A stretch of 64,000 nt of DNA from Enterococcus raffinosus (GTDB lineage: Bacteria; Bacillota; Bacilli; Lactobacillales; Enterococcaceae). Position numbers and translations under genes: made by a program. How positions within the stretch are numbered: the first letter of the stretch is position 1; each line of letters opens with the position of its first letter. The DNA is taken from assembly GCF_018917525.1 (NCBI RefSeq), contig NZ_JAHLOS010000018.1, positions 18,235 through 82,234 of the forward strand, in the 5' to 3' direction. The notes under the pieces are model-generated. The model ran no database searches. It was not told the origin of the DNA and saw only the letters and a program-made list of their open reading frames with translations. Positions 8,542 through 19,417 of the stretch are shown in pieces.

Positions 8542-10011
8542 ATGAGGATTGATCAATTATTGGATAAAAATCAACAGCTTCAATTGTCCATTCTTACTCA
8601 ACTCATTTTGTCAGGCGGAACGCTGTCAGTGAATCAACTGGCCGAGGAAATTGGCCTGTCAAAAATAAGTTTGGATCAATACATTCAAGATATTTCCTAT
8701 TTAGGGGAAGAAATGGGGATGGGCTTTTCGATTGACCGCAAAGGATCGACACTCACATTGGAATTAGAAAAGACGACGACGCTTGAAGAGATCACAGCTT
8801 TATTAGTGAGAGACAGCTTTAAATTTCAATTACTGGAATATATGCTGCTGCATCGAGAGTTTACGATCCCACAAATCACACAGGAATTTACAACCAGTGA
8901 GTCTTCCGTCTTTCGGAAATTCCGCGAGTTAAATGAGATTATCGCGGAGTTTCAAATCCGGATTAAAAACGGTCGTTTGCAGGGTGAAGAATTACAAATC
9001 CGCTATTTCTATTTTCAAGTGTATATGTATTTTCCATTAGAAATGAGACCTAGCTACTTGATTGAGTCCGATCAAAATCAATTGTTTTTGCGTGCGTTGG
9101 AGAGAGCTTTAGAAACGGAATTTTCTAGCTATGCTAAAAGTGCGGTTTCCTGCTGGTTAGGGATTAGCCTGAAACGAATAGCAGCAAAGAAAAAGCAGCA
9201 AACACAATTAAAAACAAATTACCGACTTTTTCAACAAGATGCCCTCTTTCAACAGATTGAACCGCTGATCCGTCTGTATAATAGTCGAAGCTCCTTTGAA
9301 TTGAACCAGTATGAACCGATGATGTTTTACAGTTTCTTAGTTTCTTTTGCTATTTTGAATGAAGAAGCATTTTATCGCTACGAGTTACAACGCAGTAAGA
9401 AACTGCCGCCGGCGCTTTTGGATATGTATATTCGCGAGATGATTTTGGTTCACTACAGACCAGAGAGATTGTCCATCCAACAGGAGAAAGCAGTAGGCTA
9501 CCAGTTATCTCAAATCAACAATCGAATCTATTTTTTTCAAGGGTATCTGCCCCGTTACGAGCCGGATCGCCTAGTAATGTTGCAGCGACAAAACTTAGGT
9601 ATTGAACGAAGCCAGCTATTGGATATATTGCAAGAAACAGCATTAAATTTTCTCAACCCCAAAAAAGCACAAGACCCTTTAATCACGCAAGCTTTAATGA
9701 TCGACTATGCCAGTATCCTGTCTATGATCGATTTTTACATTGCCAAGGAAGTGGTAGTAGGCATTGATTTAGAAGAATTACCAGTTTATCGAACTTCGTA
9801 TTATCACTATTTATTTTCGGAATTGCGGCTAATTCCGGGGATTCGGGTTGAACAATTTCGAGAGGAACAAACGTATGACTTGATCATTCGTACTCGAAGA
9901 ATCGAGACGCACGCGTCATCCATCCAATATTGTCTCTCAGAGTTTGAGTCTGCGTATGATCTGATTCAAATAAAATGCTTGATCGATCAGCTAAAGAAAG
10001 AGAAAAATTAA
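8542..10011 (+). CDS. Mga-like helix-turn-helix transcriptional regulator
   Basis: 489 residues. The N-terminus carries a winged-helix segment (GGTLSVNQLAEEIGLSKISLDQYIQDI), followed by a second HTH of the Mga type around 100-130 (EFTIPQITQEFTTSESSVFRKFRELNEII) and a long alpha-helical region similar to Mga/PRD-type regulators. The C-terminus (about 415-470) has the alternating pattern of an EIIB-like fold (PGIRVEQFREEQTYDLIIRTRRIE), without an obvious catalytic Cys. Position, between the oxidoreductase and the glp operon, suggests regulation of one or both; this is inference. Confidence 0.75.
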   Translation: MRIDQLLDKNQQLQLSILTQLILSGGTLSVNQLAEEIGLSKISLDQYIQDISYLGEEMGMGFSIDRKGSTLTLELEKTTTLEEITALLVRDSFKFQLLEYMLLHREFTIPQITQEFTTSESSVFRKFRELNEIIAEFQIRIKNGRLQGEELQIRYFYFQVYMYFPLEMRPSYLIESDQNQLFLRALERALETEFSSYAKSAVSCWLGISLKRIAAKKKQQTQLKTNYRLFQQDALFQQIEPLIRLYNSRSSFELNQYEPMMFYSFLVSFAILNEEAFYRYELQRSKKLPPALLDMYIREMILVHYRPERLSIQQEKAVGYQLSQINNRIYFFQGYLPRYEPDRLVMLQRQNLGIERSQLLDILQETALNFLNPKKAQDPLITQALMIDYASILSMIDFYIAKEVVVGIDLEELPVYRTSYYHYLFSELRLIPGIRVEQFREEQTYDLIIRTRRIETHASSIQYCLSEFESAYDLIQIKCLIDQLKKEKN

Positions 10012-10013
10012 TG

Positions 10014-10052
10014 AAGTAGTTCCCAGTAGTTTTATGGGGGGCTACTTTTTTT
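10014..10052 (+). terminator. Intrinsic terminator
   Basis: AAGTAG-TTCCC pairs with GGG-(GGG)-CTACTT, followed by a T run. Ends the oxidoreductase-regulator unit. Confidence 0.7.
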
Positions 10053-10120
10053 GGGAAAAATTTTTATTCTCAAAATCCCTTGATAGGAGTGAGTTTATTG
10101 AAAAAACTGCCAGCAATTTA

Positions 10121-10134
10121 TGAAACCGCTTAAA
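10121..10134 (+). promoter_or_regulatory. Candidate cre site (CcpA)
   Basis: TGAAACCGCTTAAA matches the catabolite-responsive element consensus TGWNANCGNTNWCA except at one position (A for C near the end). It lies about 95 bases before glpK, which fits known catabolite repression of glycerol genes in enterococci. Confidence 0.5.
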
Positions 10135-10181
10135 ACTTTGACCGTTTTTACTAGGAAAAGCAGGTTAGGATATGACCATAA

Positions 10182-11726
<1,545 letters not shown>

Positions 11727-11741
11727 AAAGGAGTGAGCGGA

Positions 11742-13580
11742 ATGTCATTTTCAAAAGCAACGCGTAAGAAAAGTATCGAAGTACTTAAAAATGAAGAAAT
11801 GGATCTATTGATCATCGGTGGCGGGATCACAGGTGCGGGTGTTGCGATCCAAGCAGCCGCAGCTGGAATGAAAACGGGTTTGATAGAAATGCAGGATTTT
11901 GCAGAAGGAACCTCTTCCCGGTCGACCAAGCTGGTTCACGGCGGTATTCGCTATTTGAAAAACTTTGATGTAGAAGTGGTAGCAGATACCGTTACAGAAA
12001 GAGCGGTGGTTCAAGGGATTGCACCGCATATTCCTAAGCCCGATCCCATGCTTTTACCGATCTATAACGATGAAGGCCCCACTACATTCAGTATGTTTTC
12101 AGTTAAGGTTGCGATGGATATTTATGATCAATTAGCCAATGTGAAGGGAACAAGCTTTGAAAATTATACATTGACGCCAGAAGAAGTCTTGGAAAGAGAA
12201 CCCTTCATCAAGAAAGAAGGACTTCAAGGTGCAGGGGTCTATCTGGATTTTCGCAATAATGATGCGCGATTAGTAATTGAAAACATTAAACAGGCAGCAT
12301 CAGACGGCGGTCATATGGTCAGCAAAATGAAAGCGATCGGTTTTATCTATGAAGGAGATCAGATCGTTGGTGTAAAAGCACGTGACCTGTTAACGGATGA
12401 AACAATCGAAATCAAAGCAAAATTAGTGATCAATACCAGCGGTCCGTGGGTCGATAAAGTTCGCAACATGAACTTCACTCAACCGATCGTGCCTAAAATG
12501 CGTCCAACCAAAGGGGTTCATTTAGTTGTCGACGCGCAGAAGTTGCCGGTTCCTCAACCAACGTATTTTGATACGGCACAAAATGATGGTCGAATGGTTT
12601 TTGCAATTCCTCGCGAAAATAAAACCTATTTTGGAACCACCGATACCGATTATCAAGGGGACTACGTCGATCCTAAAGTGACGCAAGAAGATGTCGATTA
12701 TTTATTAACGGTCATCAACCACCGTTATCCTGAGGCGAAGTTGACCATTGATGACATTGAAAGCAGCTGGGCAGGCTTACGGCCATTACTGATTGGGAAC
12801 GCTGGTTCTGATTATAATGGCGGTGATAATGGCAATATCTCTACTAAAAGCTTTGAACAGGCCGTCGATATCATCACTGACTACAAAGCGGGCAAAGCCA
12901 CTCGTGATGAAGTAGAAGATGTCTTGAACAATCTTGAAAGCAGCCGAGCTGAGAAACGTTTAGCGCCGTCCTCTGTTTCCCGCGGCAGTTCGTTGGAACA
13001 AGCACCTGATGGAATGATCACATTATCTGGCGGCAAAATCACTGATTATCGCAAGATGGCAGCCGGTGCAATCGATTTGATTCGTCAATTATTGAACGAA
13101 CATTACGGATTGACCTTTAAAGAGGTAGATTCAAAGACGTATTCGGTTTCTGGTGGGGATTTTGATCCAACCAAGCTAACTGAAACCGTCGCTGAGTATG
13201 CAAAGATGGGGATTGAAGCAGGGCTTTCGGAAGAAGCAGCTACGTATATCGCTGATTTTTATGGCACAAATGCTAGCAAAATCTTCCAGCTTGCAAAAGA
13301 AATGTCTGCTTATCCCGGAATGAGTTTGGCTGAATCGGCACGCTTACGCTATGGCATAGAGGAAGAAATGGTCTTAACACCAGTGGACTATTTGTTACGC
13401 AGAACCAATCATCTTTTATTTGAAAGAGATAACTTGGATGCGTTGCGTCAACCAGTCCTTGAAGCGATGGCGGGGTACTTTGAATGGGATGCAACGGAAA
13501 AAGCAGAGATGACTGCACAATTAAATGCAGCAATTGACGAATCAGATTTAACCGAATTAAAAGCAGGGGGGAATAATTAA
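11742..13580 (+). CDS. glpO: Alpha-glycerophosphate oxidase GlpO
   Basis: 612 residues. This FAD enzyme oxidises glycerol-3-phosphate to dihydroxyacetone phosphate and hands electrons to oxygen, giving hydrogen peroxide, as known for enterococcal and streptococcal GlpO. Seen: DLLIIGGGITGAGVAIQAAAAG (FAD-binding Rossmann), GTSSRSTKLVHGGIRYL, and YFGTTDTDYQGD. It carries the roughly 50-residue insertion typical of oxidases against dehydrogenases (around NGGDNGNISTKSFEQAVDII). ATG 11742 is preceded at 8 bases by AAAGGAG. Fifteen bases separate it from glpK, and its stop overlaps the glpF start by one base. Confidence 0.95.
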   Translation: MSFSKATRKKSIEVLKNEEMDLLIIGGGITGAGVAIQAAAAGMKTGLIEMQDFAEGTSSRSTKLVHGGIRYLKNFDVEVVADTVTERAVVQGIAPHIPKPDPMLLPIYNDEGPTTFSMFSVKVAMDIYDQLANVKGTSFENYTLTPEEVLEREPFIKKEGLQGAGVYLDFRNNDARLVIENIKQAASDGGHMVSKMKAIGFIYEGDQIVGVKARDLLTDETIEIKAKLVINTSGPWVDKVRNMNFTQPIVPKMRPTKGVHLVVDAQKLPVPQPTYFDTAQNDGRMVFAIPRENKTYFGTTDTDYQGDYVDPKVTQEDVDYLLTVINHRYPEAKLTIDDIESSWAGLRPLLIGNAGSDYNGGDNGNISTKSFEQAVDIITDYKAGKATRDEVEDVLNNLESSRAEKRLAPSSVSRGSSLEQAPDGMITLSGGKITDYRKMAAGAIDLIRQLLNEHYGLTFKEVDSKTYSVSGGDFDPTKLTETVAEYAKMGIEAGLSEEAATYIADFYGTNASKIFQLAKEMSAYPGMSLAESARLRYGIEEEMVLTPVDYLLRRTNHLLFERDNLDALRQPVLEAMAGYFEWDATEKAEMTAQLNAAIDESDLTELKAGGNN

Positions 13581-14296
13581 TGGGCGGCGATATGACACAA
13601 ATCATGGGCGAGTTTATAGGTACACTGATCTTAGTCTTATTAGGTGATGGAGTATGTGCGGCGGTGAATTTGAACAAAAGTAAAGCACAGGCCTCCGGTT
13701 GGATCGTGATTGCCATGGGCTGGGGAATGGCGGTTATGATGGGCGCGTATATCTCTGGTTTTATGGGGCCGGCACATCTGAACCCCGCAGTAACGTTAGC
13801 TATGGCGATGAACGGATCAATTGCATATAGTTTGGTTGTTCCCTTTATCATTGCTCAAATGGCGGGAGCATTTGTAGGAGCTGCACTTGTTTGGTTGGCC
13901 TATTTGCCACATTGGGAAGCAACCAACGATCAAGCAGCAATTTTAGGAACCTTTGCGACAGGGCCGGCAATTCGGAAGTATCCAGCCAACCTAATCACAG
14001 AAATTATTGGCACATTTGTATTAGTATTAGGCCTTTTAGCTTTTACACAAACTGAATTTGCAGCTGGAACCAATATCTTTGCTGTTGCGGGACTGATCAT
14101 AGCTCTTGGCTTATCACTTGGAGGGCCAACAGGCTATGCGATTAATCCAGCCAGAGATTTGGGTCCTCGATTGGCTCATGCAGTCTTACCAATTGCGAAT
14201 AAAGGAACCTCTGACTGGCAATATGCATGGGTACCTGTCTTAGGACCAATGATCGGCGGGCTTATCGCTTATGGCGTTTTCCAGTTGATGGTTTAA
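13580..14296 (+). CDS. glpF: Glycerol facilitator GlpF (aquaglyceroporin)
   Basis: 238 residues, six membrane helices and two half-helices. The two NPA boxes are visible: HLNPAVTLAMAM in the first half and GYAINPARDLGPR in the second; the Asp after the second NPAR is typical of glycerol-conducting rather than water-only channels. It lets glycerol enter for GlpK. The ATG overlaps the glpO stop and is preceded by AGGGGGG. Confidence 0.96.
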   Translation: MGGDMTQIMGEFIGTLILVLLGDGVCAAVNLNKSKAQASGWIVIAMGWGMAVMMGAYISGFMGPAHLNPAVTLAMAMNGSIAYSLVVPFIIAQMAGAFVGAALVWLAYLPHWEATNDQAAILGTFATGPAIRKYPANLITEIIGTFVLVLGLLAFTQTEFAAGTNIFAVAGLIIALGLSLGGPTGYAINPARDLGPRLAHAVLPIANKGTSDWQYAWVPVLGPMIGGLIAYGVFQLMV

Positions 14297-14305
14297 AAGT
14301 AAAAA

Positions 14306-14346
14306 ATATTCCAACTCTCTAGCTTGCAGAGTTGGAATATTTTTTT
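14306..14346. terminator. Bidirectional intrinsic terminator
   Basis: Perfect 13-bp stem ATATTCCAACTCT / AGAGTTGGAATAT with T runs on both strands. Shared by glpF and the convergent HxlR gene. Confidence 0.9.
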
Positions 14347-14353
14347 ATGAATT

Positions 14354-14707
14354 TTAATTGGCTTTCAAGCAAATAGCCTGTCCTTGTTCCTGCAGGTGAG
14401 CAACATGCTGTTCGCCCCAATTGCACAGACTATCCAAAATATCTGATAGGCTGCGGCCGTAGTCGCTTAATGAATACTCCACTTTCGGCGGGACTTGCTG
14501 ATAGACTTTGCGATCAATGATATTGTCCTCTTCCAATTCACGCAGCTGCTGCGTCAGCATCTTTTGGCTGATACCCGTGATACCGCGCTTCAAATCGCTG
14601 GGACGCATCGGTCCATGGCGCAGATTACAAAGAATAATTGGCTTCCATTTTCCGCCGATGACATCCATCGTCGCTTCAACACCGATCATATATGTACGAT
14701 TTTCCAA
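14354..14707 (-). CDS. HxlR-family winged-helix regulator
   Basis: 117 residues from a TTG start at 14707 with AGGAGG 9 bases upstream; the longer ATG frame has no such site. The HxlR signature is clear: ATMDVIGGKWKPIILCNLRHGPMRPSDLKRGITGISQKMLTQQLRELEEDNII, then the wing VEYSLSDYGRSL. One Cys (in IILCNL) lies in the recognition region and one near the C-terminus (SLCNWG); thiol sensing is known for some relatives, but here it is only possible. Divergent from the MFS exporter at 14907, its likely target. Confidence 0.9.
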   Translation of the reverse strand: MENRTYMIGVEATMDVIGGKWKPIILCNLRHGPMRPSDLKRGITGISQKMLTQQLRELEEDNIIDRKVYQQVPPKVEYSLSDYGRSLSDILDSLCNWGEQHVAHLQEQGQAICLKAN

Positions 14708-14755
14708 AATAAATTTCCTCCTAAAAACCTTGATATAATCCAAAAGTTACTGAAA

Positions 14756-14787
14756 GGTACCTATAGTACAAAAAAGTGGGTACTTAT
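14756..14787 (+). promoter_or_regulatory. Candidate HxlR operator, repeated GGTAC(C/T)TAT
   Basis: GGTACCTAT (14756) and GGTACTTAT (14779) are repeated 23 bases apart; the first is part of the dyad GTAC-CTATA-GTAC. They lie between the divergent HxlR and MFS genes, about 50 bases before the HxlR start. Confidence 0.5.
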
Positions 14788-14906
14788 CAAAAGGTCATCA
14801 ACAGTATATAGTATCTTCTCGTAGGTTACAAATACTTTTTTTATGTCTGGTTTCATGAACTGGCAAAGCTAAACGCATTCGTGAAACCTTTCTAAGGAGG
14901 AACAAC

Positions 14907-16115
14907 ATGGAAAAGAAGATTTCACCAAATTTCACGTTACTGGCTCTCGCAATCAACGCTTTTGCGATTGGGTCGACAGAATTTATTAGTGTGGGGCTTT
15001 TACCGATGATCGTTAAAAGTTTCAATGTCACATTAGCTCAAGCAGGGTTAACCGTTTCTTTATATGCGTTAGGGGTCACGATCGGAGCGCCTTTATTAAC
15101 AGTGTTAACCGGAAAATGGAATCGTCGCAATCTGATGATCGGTATCATGCTGCTGTTTATTAGTGGGAACTTATTAGCAGCCTTTGCACCGACCTTTATG
15201 ATTTTATTGCTGGGGCGTATTTTAGCGGCGCTGGCTCATGGCATCTTTATGTCGGTTTCCACCGTTATTGCGGCGGATGTCGTAGAACCTTCCCGTCGTG
15301 CTAGTGCGATCGCCATCATGTTTACAGGTTTGACTGTGGCGACCGTAACCGGAGTGCCGTTGGGAACCTTCATAGGTCAACAAACCACGTGGAATATGTC
15401 TTTTATCTTTATTGCAATGGTTGGTCTGTTAGGCTTGATCGCCAGCAGCTTCTTAGTGCCTCGTCAGTTGCCGATTCCAGGTAAGGTTGATTTGAAGGGC
15501 TTTGTTCGAATTTTTACCAATAAACCATTGGTCATGTCTTTCTTAATCACTGCCTTTGGATATGGCGGTACCTTTGCGGCTTATACGTATTTGTCGCCCA
15601 TTTTAGAAGGCTTTGGATTTTCAGCTAGTGCCGTTGTCATTATTTTGATTGTTTACGGAGTAATGGTGGCGATCGGCAATACGATTGGTGGGCATCTTGC
15701 CAATGAAAAACCGTTAGATTCATTGATTAAAATGTTTGGTCTTTTAATGGTGGCTCTTGTATTTTTATTTGCGACTACTTTGATTGGAAACAATATTTTA
15801 GGTTTGCTGGCGGCACTGCTTTTAGGCTTGTTTGCCTTTATGAATGTACCTGGCTTGCAATTGTACGTCGTGCAACTAGCTGAAAAATATGTGCCGCAAG
15901 ACATTACGTTAGCTTCGGCGTTTAATATTGCAGCATTCAATATCGGAATCACGTTAGGTTCAACAGTTGGGGCTCAAGTAACTGGAAAAATGGGCATCGC
16001 CTACACGCCAATTTTTGGAGCTGTGATTGTATTATTAGCGATTCTTTTGATTGTGCAGGTGAAGAAGAGTGAATCAACAGAAACATCAGATGAACTTGCC
16101 GAATGTGAAGAGTAA
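14907..16115 (+). CDS. MFS transporter, DHA1/AraJ-like exporter
   Basis: 402 residues with about twelve hydrophobic segments. The N-terminal signature AINAFAIGSTEFISVGLLPMI and the motif LTGKWNRRNLMIGIM after the second helix place it in the DHA1 group with AraJ/YdhP-like sugar or drug exporters. LGRILAALAHGIFMSVSTVIAADVV is the typical fourth-fifth helix region. AAGGAGG precedes ATG 14907. The substrate is unknown; divergence from an HxlR regulator suggests it answers to a small toxic compound. Confidence 0.88.
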   Translation: MEKKISPNFTLLALAINAFAIGSTEFISVGLLPMIVKSFNVTLAQAGLTVSLYALGVTIGAPLLTVLTGKWNRRNLMIGIMLLFISGNLLAAFAPTFMILLLGRILAALAHGIFMSVSTVIAADVVEPSRRASAIAIMFTGLTVATVTGVPLGTFIGQQTTWNMSFIFIAMVGLLGLIASSFLVPRQLPIPGKVDLKGFVRIFTNKPLVMSFLITAFGYGGTFAAYTYLSPILEGFGFSASAVVIILIVYGVMVAIGNTIGGHLANEKPLDSLIKMFGLLMVALVFLFATTLIGNNILGLLAALLLGLFAFMNVPGLQLYVVQLAEKYVPQDITLASAFNIAAFNIGITLGSTVGAQVTGKMGIAYTPIFGAVIVLLAILLIVQVKKSESTETSDELAECEE

Positions 16116-16152
16116 ACAAAAAAACCGTGACGAACGCTCGTCACGGTTTTTC
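16116..16152. terminator. Bidirectional intrinsic terminator
   Basis: Perfect 13-bp stem AAAACCGTGACGA / TCGTCACGGTTTT with four-base loop. It overlaps the last codons of the convergent Xre gene. Confidence 0.9.
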
Positions 16153-16596
16153 TGTATCCTTCCAAATTTGAGCCAGAATATCTTTCAAGACTAAAAAGGC
16201 ATCCTGATCGTTATAACCATAATTCCTTTTCAAAAGCAGAAGCATCGCTTTTATTTTGGGGATGTAGTCATTCAAATCGACTTCTTTTTGATAAGTCGCT
16301 AAAATAGGGTATTTTTCCGCCCAGACATTCGTCCAATCGACTTTCGCTTGTTTTTCTTCACTCGTTTTGGCAATCACTTCTTTAATATCGTTAAGATCCG
16401 GATCAAATTCGATCAATTCATCCAAAGAAACCTTGTATGTGACGGCTAATTTCTTCGATTGGTTAATATCAGGCAAAGTTTCATCCAGTTCCCATTTTGA
16501 AATCGTCTGTCTGCTTACACCGAGTTTTTCTGCCACTTCTTCTTGTGACAAGCCTCTTTTTTTTCGTGCATTGAAGAAATTCGTTCCTAATGTCAT
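16141..16596 (-). CDS. Xre-family regulator with helical C-terminal domain
   Basis: 151 residues. N-terminal Cro/CI HTH (FFNARKKRGLSQEEVAEKLGVSRQTISKWELDETLPDINQSKKLAVTYKVSLDELIEFD), then about 80 residues of predicted helix of unknown role. ATG 16596 has GGAGGG 8 bases upstream; the longer frame lacks one. It lies 93 bases downstream of a DHA2 exporter on the same strand and may regulate it. The last codons lie inside the terminator shared with the MFS gene. Confidence 0.85.
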   Translation of the reverse strand: MTLGTNFFNARKKRGLSQEEVAEKLGVSRQTISKWELDETLPDINQSKKLAVTYKVSLDELIEFDPDLNDIKEVIAKTSEEKQAKVDWTNVWAEKYPILATYQKEVDLNDYIPKIKAMLLLLKRNYGYNDQDAFLVLKDILAQIWKDTEKP

Positions 16597-16689
16597 GATG
16601 TATCCCTCCAAACTTGATAAGTTAAGTTTAGCAGGATTTGACGTAAAAACTAGCGAGTATCGGCTGAACATTTGCCCGTTACTTTAACA

Positions 16690-18060
16690 TTAGGCAGGAG
16701 TGGCTGCTTTATGAAAATGAATCAAACAAGCAATCAAGACGGCAAGCAATAAAGCCAATAAGAACAACAGTGAAATTTGCGAGCCTGTGATGGTGGCAGC
16801 GATAAAGTTCGATTGGGCTTGCTGCGTTAAATTGATGATTGTCGCAACAATCGCGGTAGCAACCGCGCCAGAGAATTGCTGCAAGGTATTGAACAATGTA
16901 TTTCCATCGCCGTATTCATCTTCAGATAGTAAATTCATCCCCGTGGTCATTAAGTTACTGTAAGAAAAACCGATACCGATCATATAAAAAACATGTCCTG
17001 CAACGAAACCAAGTAAAAATGGCGAGCGTAACAACAGTGTCAACGCGATCCAGCCGATGGTAGCAAAGCTCAAGCCTAGTAAGATTGGTTTTTTCGCACC
17101 AAATGAATCCAAGACACGACCGGAGATTGGTGCTAAGATCGCACCAACAGTCGCACCAGGCATCATGACAAGGCCAGCGATAAAGGCATCCTTACCTAAA
17201 ACGATTTGAACGAAGTTCGGCAAGACAAAGGAAATTCCTAATAATAAGAACTGACAAACTAAGAAACCGCACAAAAATAGGACGAAGACTTTATTTTTCA
17301 AAACGGTGATCCGAACTAATGGATTTTTTCCCCGTGTCGCTTGCCGATAGAAGATCAATAAGCCAAGGATACCAACTGCCAATGAAAGTAGACTCACTAA
17401 GCTTCCAATTTGATTTAAGAACATCAATAGTCCGCTGAATAGCAATGCAACGCCAATGAGACTGACAATATCTAATGCCCCAGTTTTTTTGACAGGTATT
17501 TCTGGAATGGCATAAAGACCAATGATTAGTGAAAGCACTAAAATCGGTAATAAAAATAAGAAGATCGCATGCCAAGAAAGACTCGCAGTCATAATACCGC
17601 CATAGGTTGGTCCGATTGCTGGAGCAATGGACGTTGTCAGTGTGCCCACACCCATCATCGTTCCGCGTTTATGCATAGGAGTGAAATTTAAGATAATATG
17701 GAACATCAAGGGTAAGGCAATTCCGGTACTAATCCCTTGCAACAAACGTCCAATCAACAAAATACTGTAAGAAGGTGACCACAAATCTGTCATCAATCCA
17801 GCAATGAAAAAGAGATTCGCGATGATAAACAATTTTCGAATCGAAAAATTTTTCAATAGATAATTGGAAAAAGGCACCATAATGGAGATGACTAAGAGAT
17901 AGATGGTCGTGACCCACTGCACCATCCCGGTGGATATTCCGAACTGCTTGATCAGGGTGGGGAAGGTCACGTTCATGGCGGTTTCGATTAAGACACCCGC
18001 AAAGGACATGATTCCAGTGGCAAGGACAGCTAGTAATAAATGGATTTTCTTTTCTTTCAT
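16690..18060 (-). CDS. MFS multidrug exporter, DHA2 (EmrB/QacA) family
   Basis: 456 residues with about fourteen hydrophobic segments, the DHA2 layout. Seen: motif D1-like VLIETAMNVTFPTLIKQFG in helix 1, QWVTTIYLLVISIMVPFSNYLL, RLLQGISTGIALPLMFHII, and the motif C-like GTLTTSIAPAIGPTYGGIM in helix 5, which marks antiporters. It probably exports drugs or other hydrophobic compounds by proton exchange. GTGAGG precedes the ATG. LmrB-like proteins of lactic bacteria are the nearest group I recognise. Confidence 0.9.
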   Translation of the reverse strand: MKEKKIHLLLAVLATGIMSFAGVLIETAMNVTFPTLIKQFGISTGMVQWVTTIYLLVISIMVPFSNYLLKNFSIRKLFIIANLFFIAGLMTDLWSPSYSILLIGRLLQGISTGIALPLMFHIILNFTPMHKRGTMMGVGTLTTSIAPAIGPTYGGIMTASLSWHAIFLFLLPILVLSLIIGLYAIPEIPVKKTGALDIVSLIGVALLFSGLLMFLNQIGSLVSLLSLAVGILGLLIFYRQATRGKNPLVRITVLKNKVFVLFLCGFLVCQFLLLGISFVLPNFVQIVLGKDAFIAGLVMMPGATVGAILAPISGRVLDSFGAKKPILLGLSFATIGWIALTLLLRSPFLLGFVAGHVFYMIGIGFSYSNLMTTGMNLLSEDEYGDGNTLFNTLQQFSGAVATAIVATIINLTQQAQSNFIAATITGSQISLLFLLALLLAVLIACLIHFHKAATPA

Positions 18061-18253
18061 ATAATAACCTCACTTTAATTCGACAAATAACTTTAAATTC
18101 GGGTGTCTCCATTATTTATTTTGCCAGGATAAGAAGCAGCATTAATGGCAGGCACTTCTTTCATTGCGCATACCACTCTGCTAAACTGCTCAACGCTTTT
18201 GGTTATGAATCTGCTTGTATTTATTAACCGCAAAAAGCAGAACTGACAAAAAA
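18061..18253. other. Intergenic stretch, no gene seen
   Basis: Holds the upstream region of the DHA2 gene and the terminator tail of the TraX-like gene. I see no further open frame with a ribosome site and no recognisable RNA. Confidence 0.6.
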
Positions 18254-18291
18254 AGAGAGGTGGTTTCTAAATTAATAGAAACCGCCTCTCT
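18247..18291 (-). terminator. Intrinsic terminator of the TraX-like gene
   Basis: AGAGAGGTGGTTTCTA pairs with TAGAAACCGCCTCTCT (one wobble). On the minus strand the stem is followed by seven T. Confidence 0.85.
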
Positions 18292-18368
18292 CTCGACACG
18301 CATTACGTGTTATCTGTACGATTTATTCACAAAAAGCATTTTAAAGCTTTTTATGGAGAAGGTCAAGT

Positions 18369-19157
18369 TTAGCGTTGGATCAAAAAGCTGATAATGGCAA
18401 AAATTGCAATGTGTGCAGGATAGAAAATATAGAAGAAATTCCGCATACTGCGTCCTTTTTCACCATTGTATAAAATGATCGGTATTGCTGAAAGCATCAT
18501 CATCCATTGGTAATTCATCGTAAACGCATGCTGTATACCGCCACCAAAAATCAAGGTTACTAACGCAATGATAACAAGTGCTGCAACCTGTAAAAATTTC
18601 TTACCATGGAAAAGATAGAATAGAACCGCTAATAAAACAAATAGAATTCCGCCTTCAGTTAACAATAGTGTTGGCACAAGTAAATTAAACGCTTGGAAAA
18701 AAAGCATGCCGAATTTAGAATTAAGCAATCCGCTAGACAACAGGCCTATTGCTAAAACACTTAAAAGGGTTGGAACAAGGAACCAAATTACTCCCTTAGC
18801 AACTTTACGTTCTTTAACGTATTCGCATGCTTGCATGTAGACAGTACCTAAGAATAACGTGCCAAAAATATTATTAATAACGATTGCGTCTCCAACCGCA
18901 AAATAACGATTCAAAATCATATTGATGATTCCCATCAGCCAAAAGCCGGCTAATAAACGGAACATATATTTTTTTCGATTACGGGTGTGGACAAAACCTT
19001 CTGAACTTTCAAAAAGAAAAATCGGTGCGGCGATTCGACCAATCCAATGAAACCACATGGGCACTCCTAAAAATAGAAAAAACTCCGCAATGTGATCGAG
19101 TACCATGGTCACGACCCCTAAAACCTTTAACTGGAAACCATTCATCCCTTTATTCAT
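18369..19157 (-). CDS. TraX-family membrane protein
   Basis: 262 residues with about eight hydrophobic helices. The N-terminus FQLKVLGVVTMVLDHIAEFFLF followed by RIAAPIFLFESSEGFVHTRNRKKYMFRLL is the TraX signature; a conserved DH pair in helix 1 and an ESSEGFxHT loop are seen. Family members are membrane acyltransferase-like proteins named after the F-pilin acetylase; the role in Firmicutes is unknown, perhaps acetylation of surface material. The ATG at 19157 is chosen for its GAGGAG site. Single gene with its own terminator. Confidence 0.85.
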   Translation of the reverse strand: MNKGMNGFQLKVLGVVTMVLDHIAEFFLFLGVPMWFHWIGRIAAPIFLFESSEGFVHTRNRKKYMFRLLAGFWLMGIINMILNRYFAVGDAIVINNIFGTLFLGTVYMQACEYVKERKVAKGVIWFLVPTLLSVLAIGLLSSGLLNSKFGMLFFQAFNLLVPTLLLTEGGILFVLLAVLFYLFHGKKFLQVAALVIIALVTLIFGGGIQHAFTMNYQWMMMLSAIPIILYNGEKGRSMRNFFYIFYPAHIAIFAIISFLIQR

Positions 19158-19277
19158 GAAAAAACTCCTCTCTCTTAACAAGAGGATAACGGATTTTTTT
19201 CCATCCATCCATTTATTGAGCGAACAAACTTCTTACAAAAATGTGAGATAGAACTGTCAGAAAATTCTATAAACTCA

Positions 19278-19306
19278 TTGACAATAAATGGAACCTCCGT
19301 TATCAT
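19278..19306 (+). promoter_or_regulatory. Sigma-A promoter of the ridA leader
   Basis: Perfect -35 TTGACA (19278-19283), 17-base spacer, -10 TATCAT (19301-19306). Transcription would begin near 19313, about 50 bases before the leader peptide. Confidence 0.85.
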
Positions 19307-19363
19307 TACAATCATAAATTAATTTAATTGCCATTTAAATTTAATTTTAAAAGGAGAATTTCT

Positions 19364-19417
19364 ATGAACGCGACGACTACTAGACAAATGATCATTATTA
19401 TTAGACTGAGGACTTGA
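19364..19417 (+). CDS. 17-residue Thr/Ile-rich leader peptide
   Basis: ATG 19364 follows an excellent AAAAGGAG at 7 bases and encodes MNATTTRQMIIIIRLRT before TGA. Three consecutive Thr codons and four consecutive Ile codons, with a fourth Thr at the end, are the composition of a ribosome-sensing attenuation leader like thrL or ilvL of enterobacteria. It lies between a strong promoter and a terminator/antiterminator, 190 bases before ridA. The open frame, ribosome site and codon run are seen directly; attenuation is inferred. Confidence 0.75.
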   Translation: MNATTTRQMIIIIRLRT

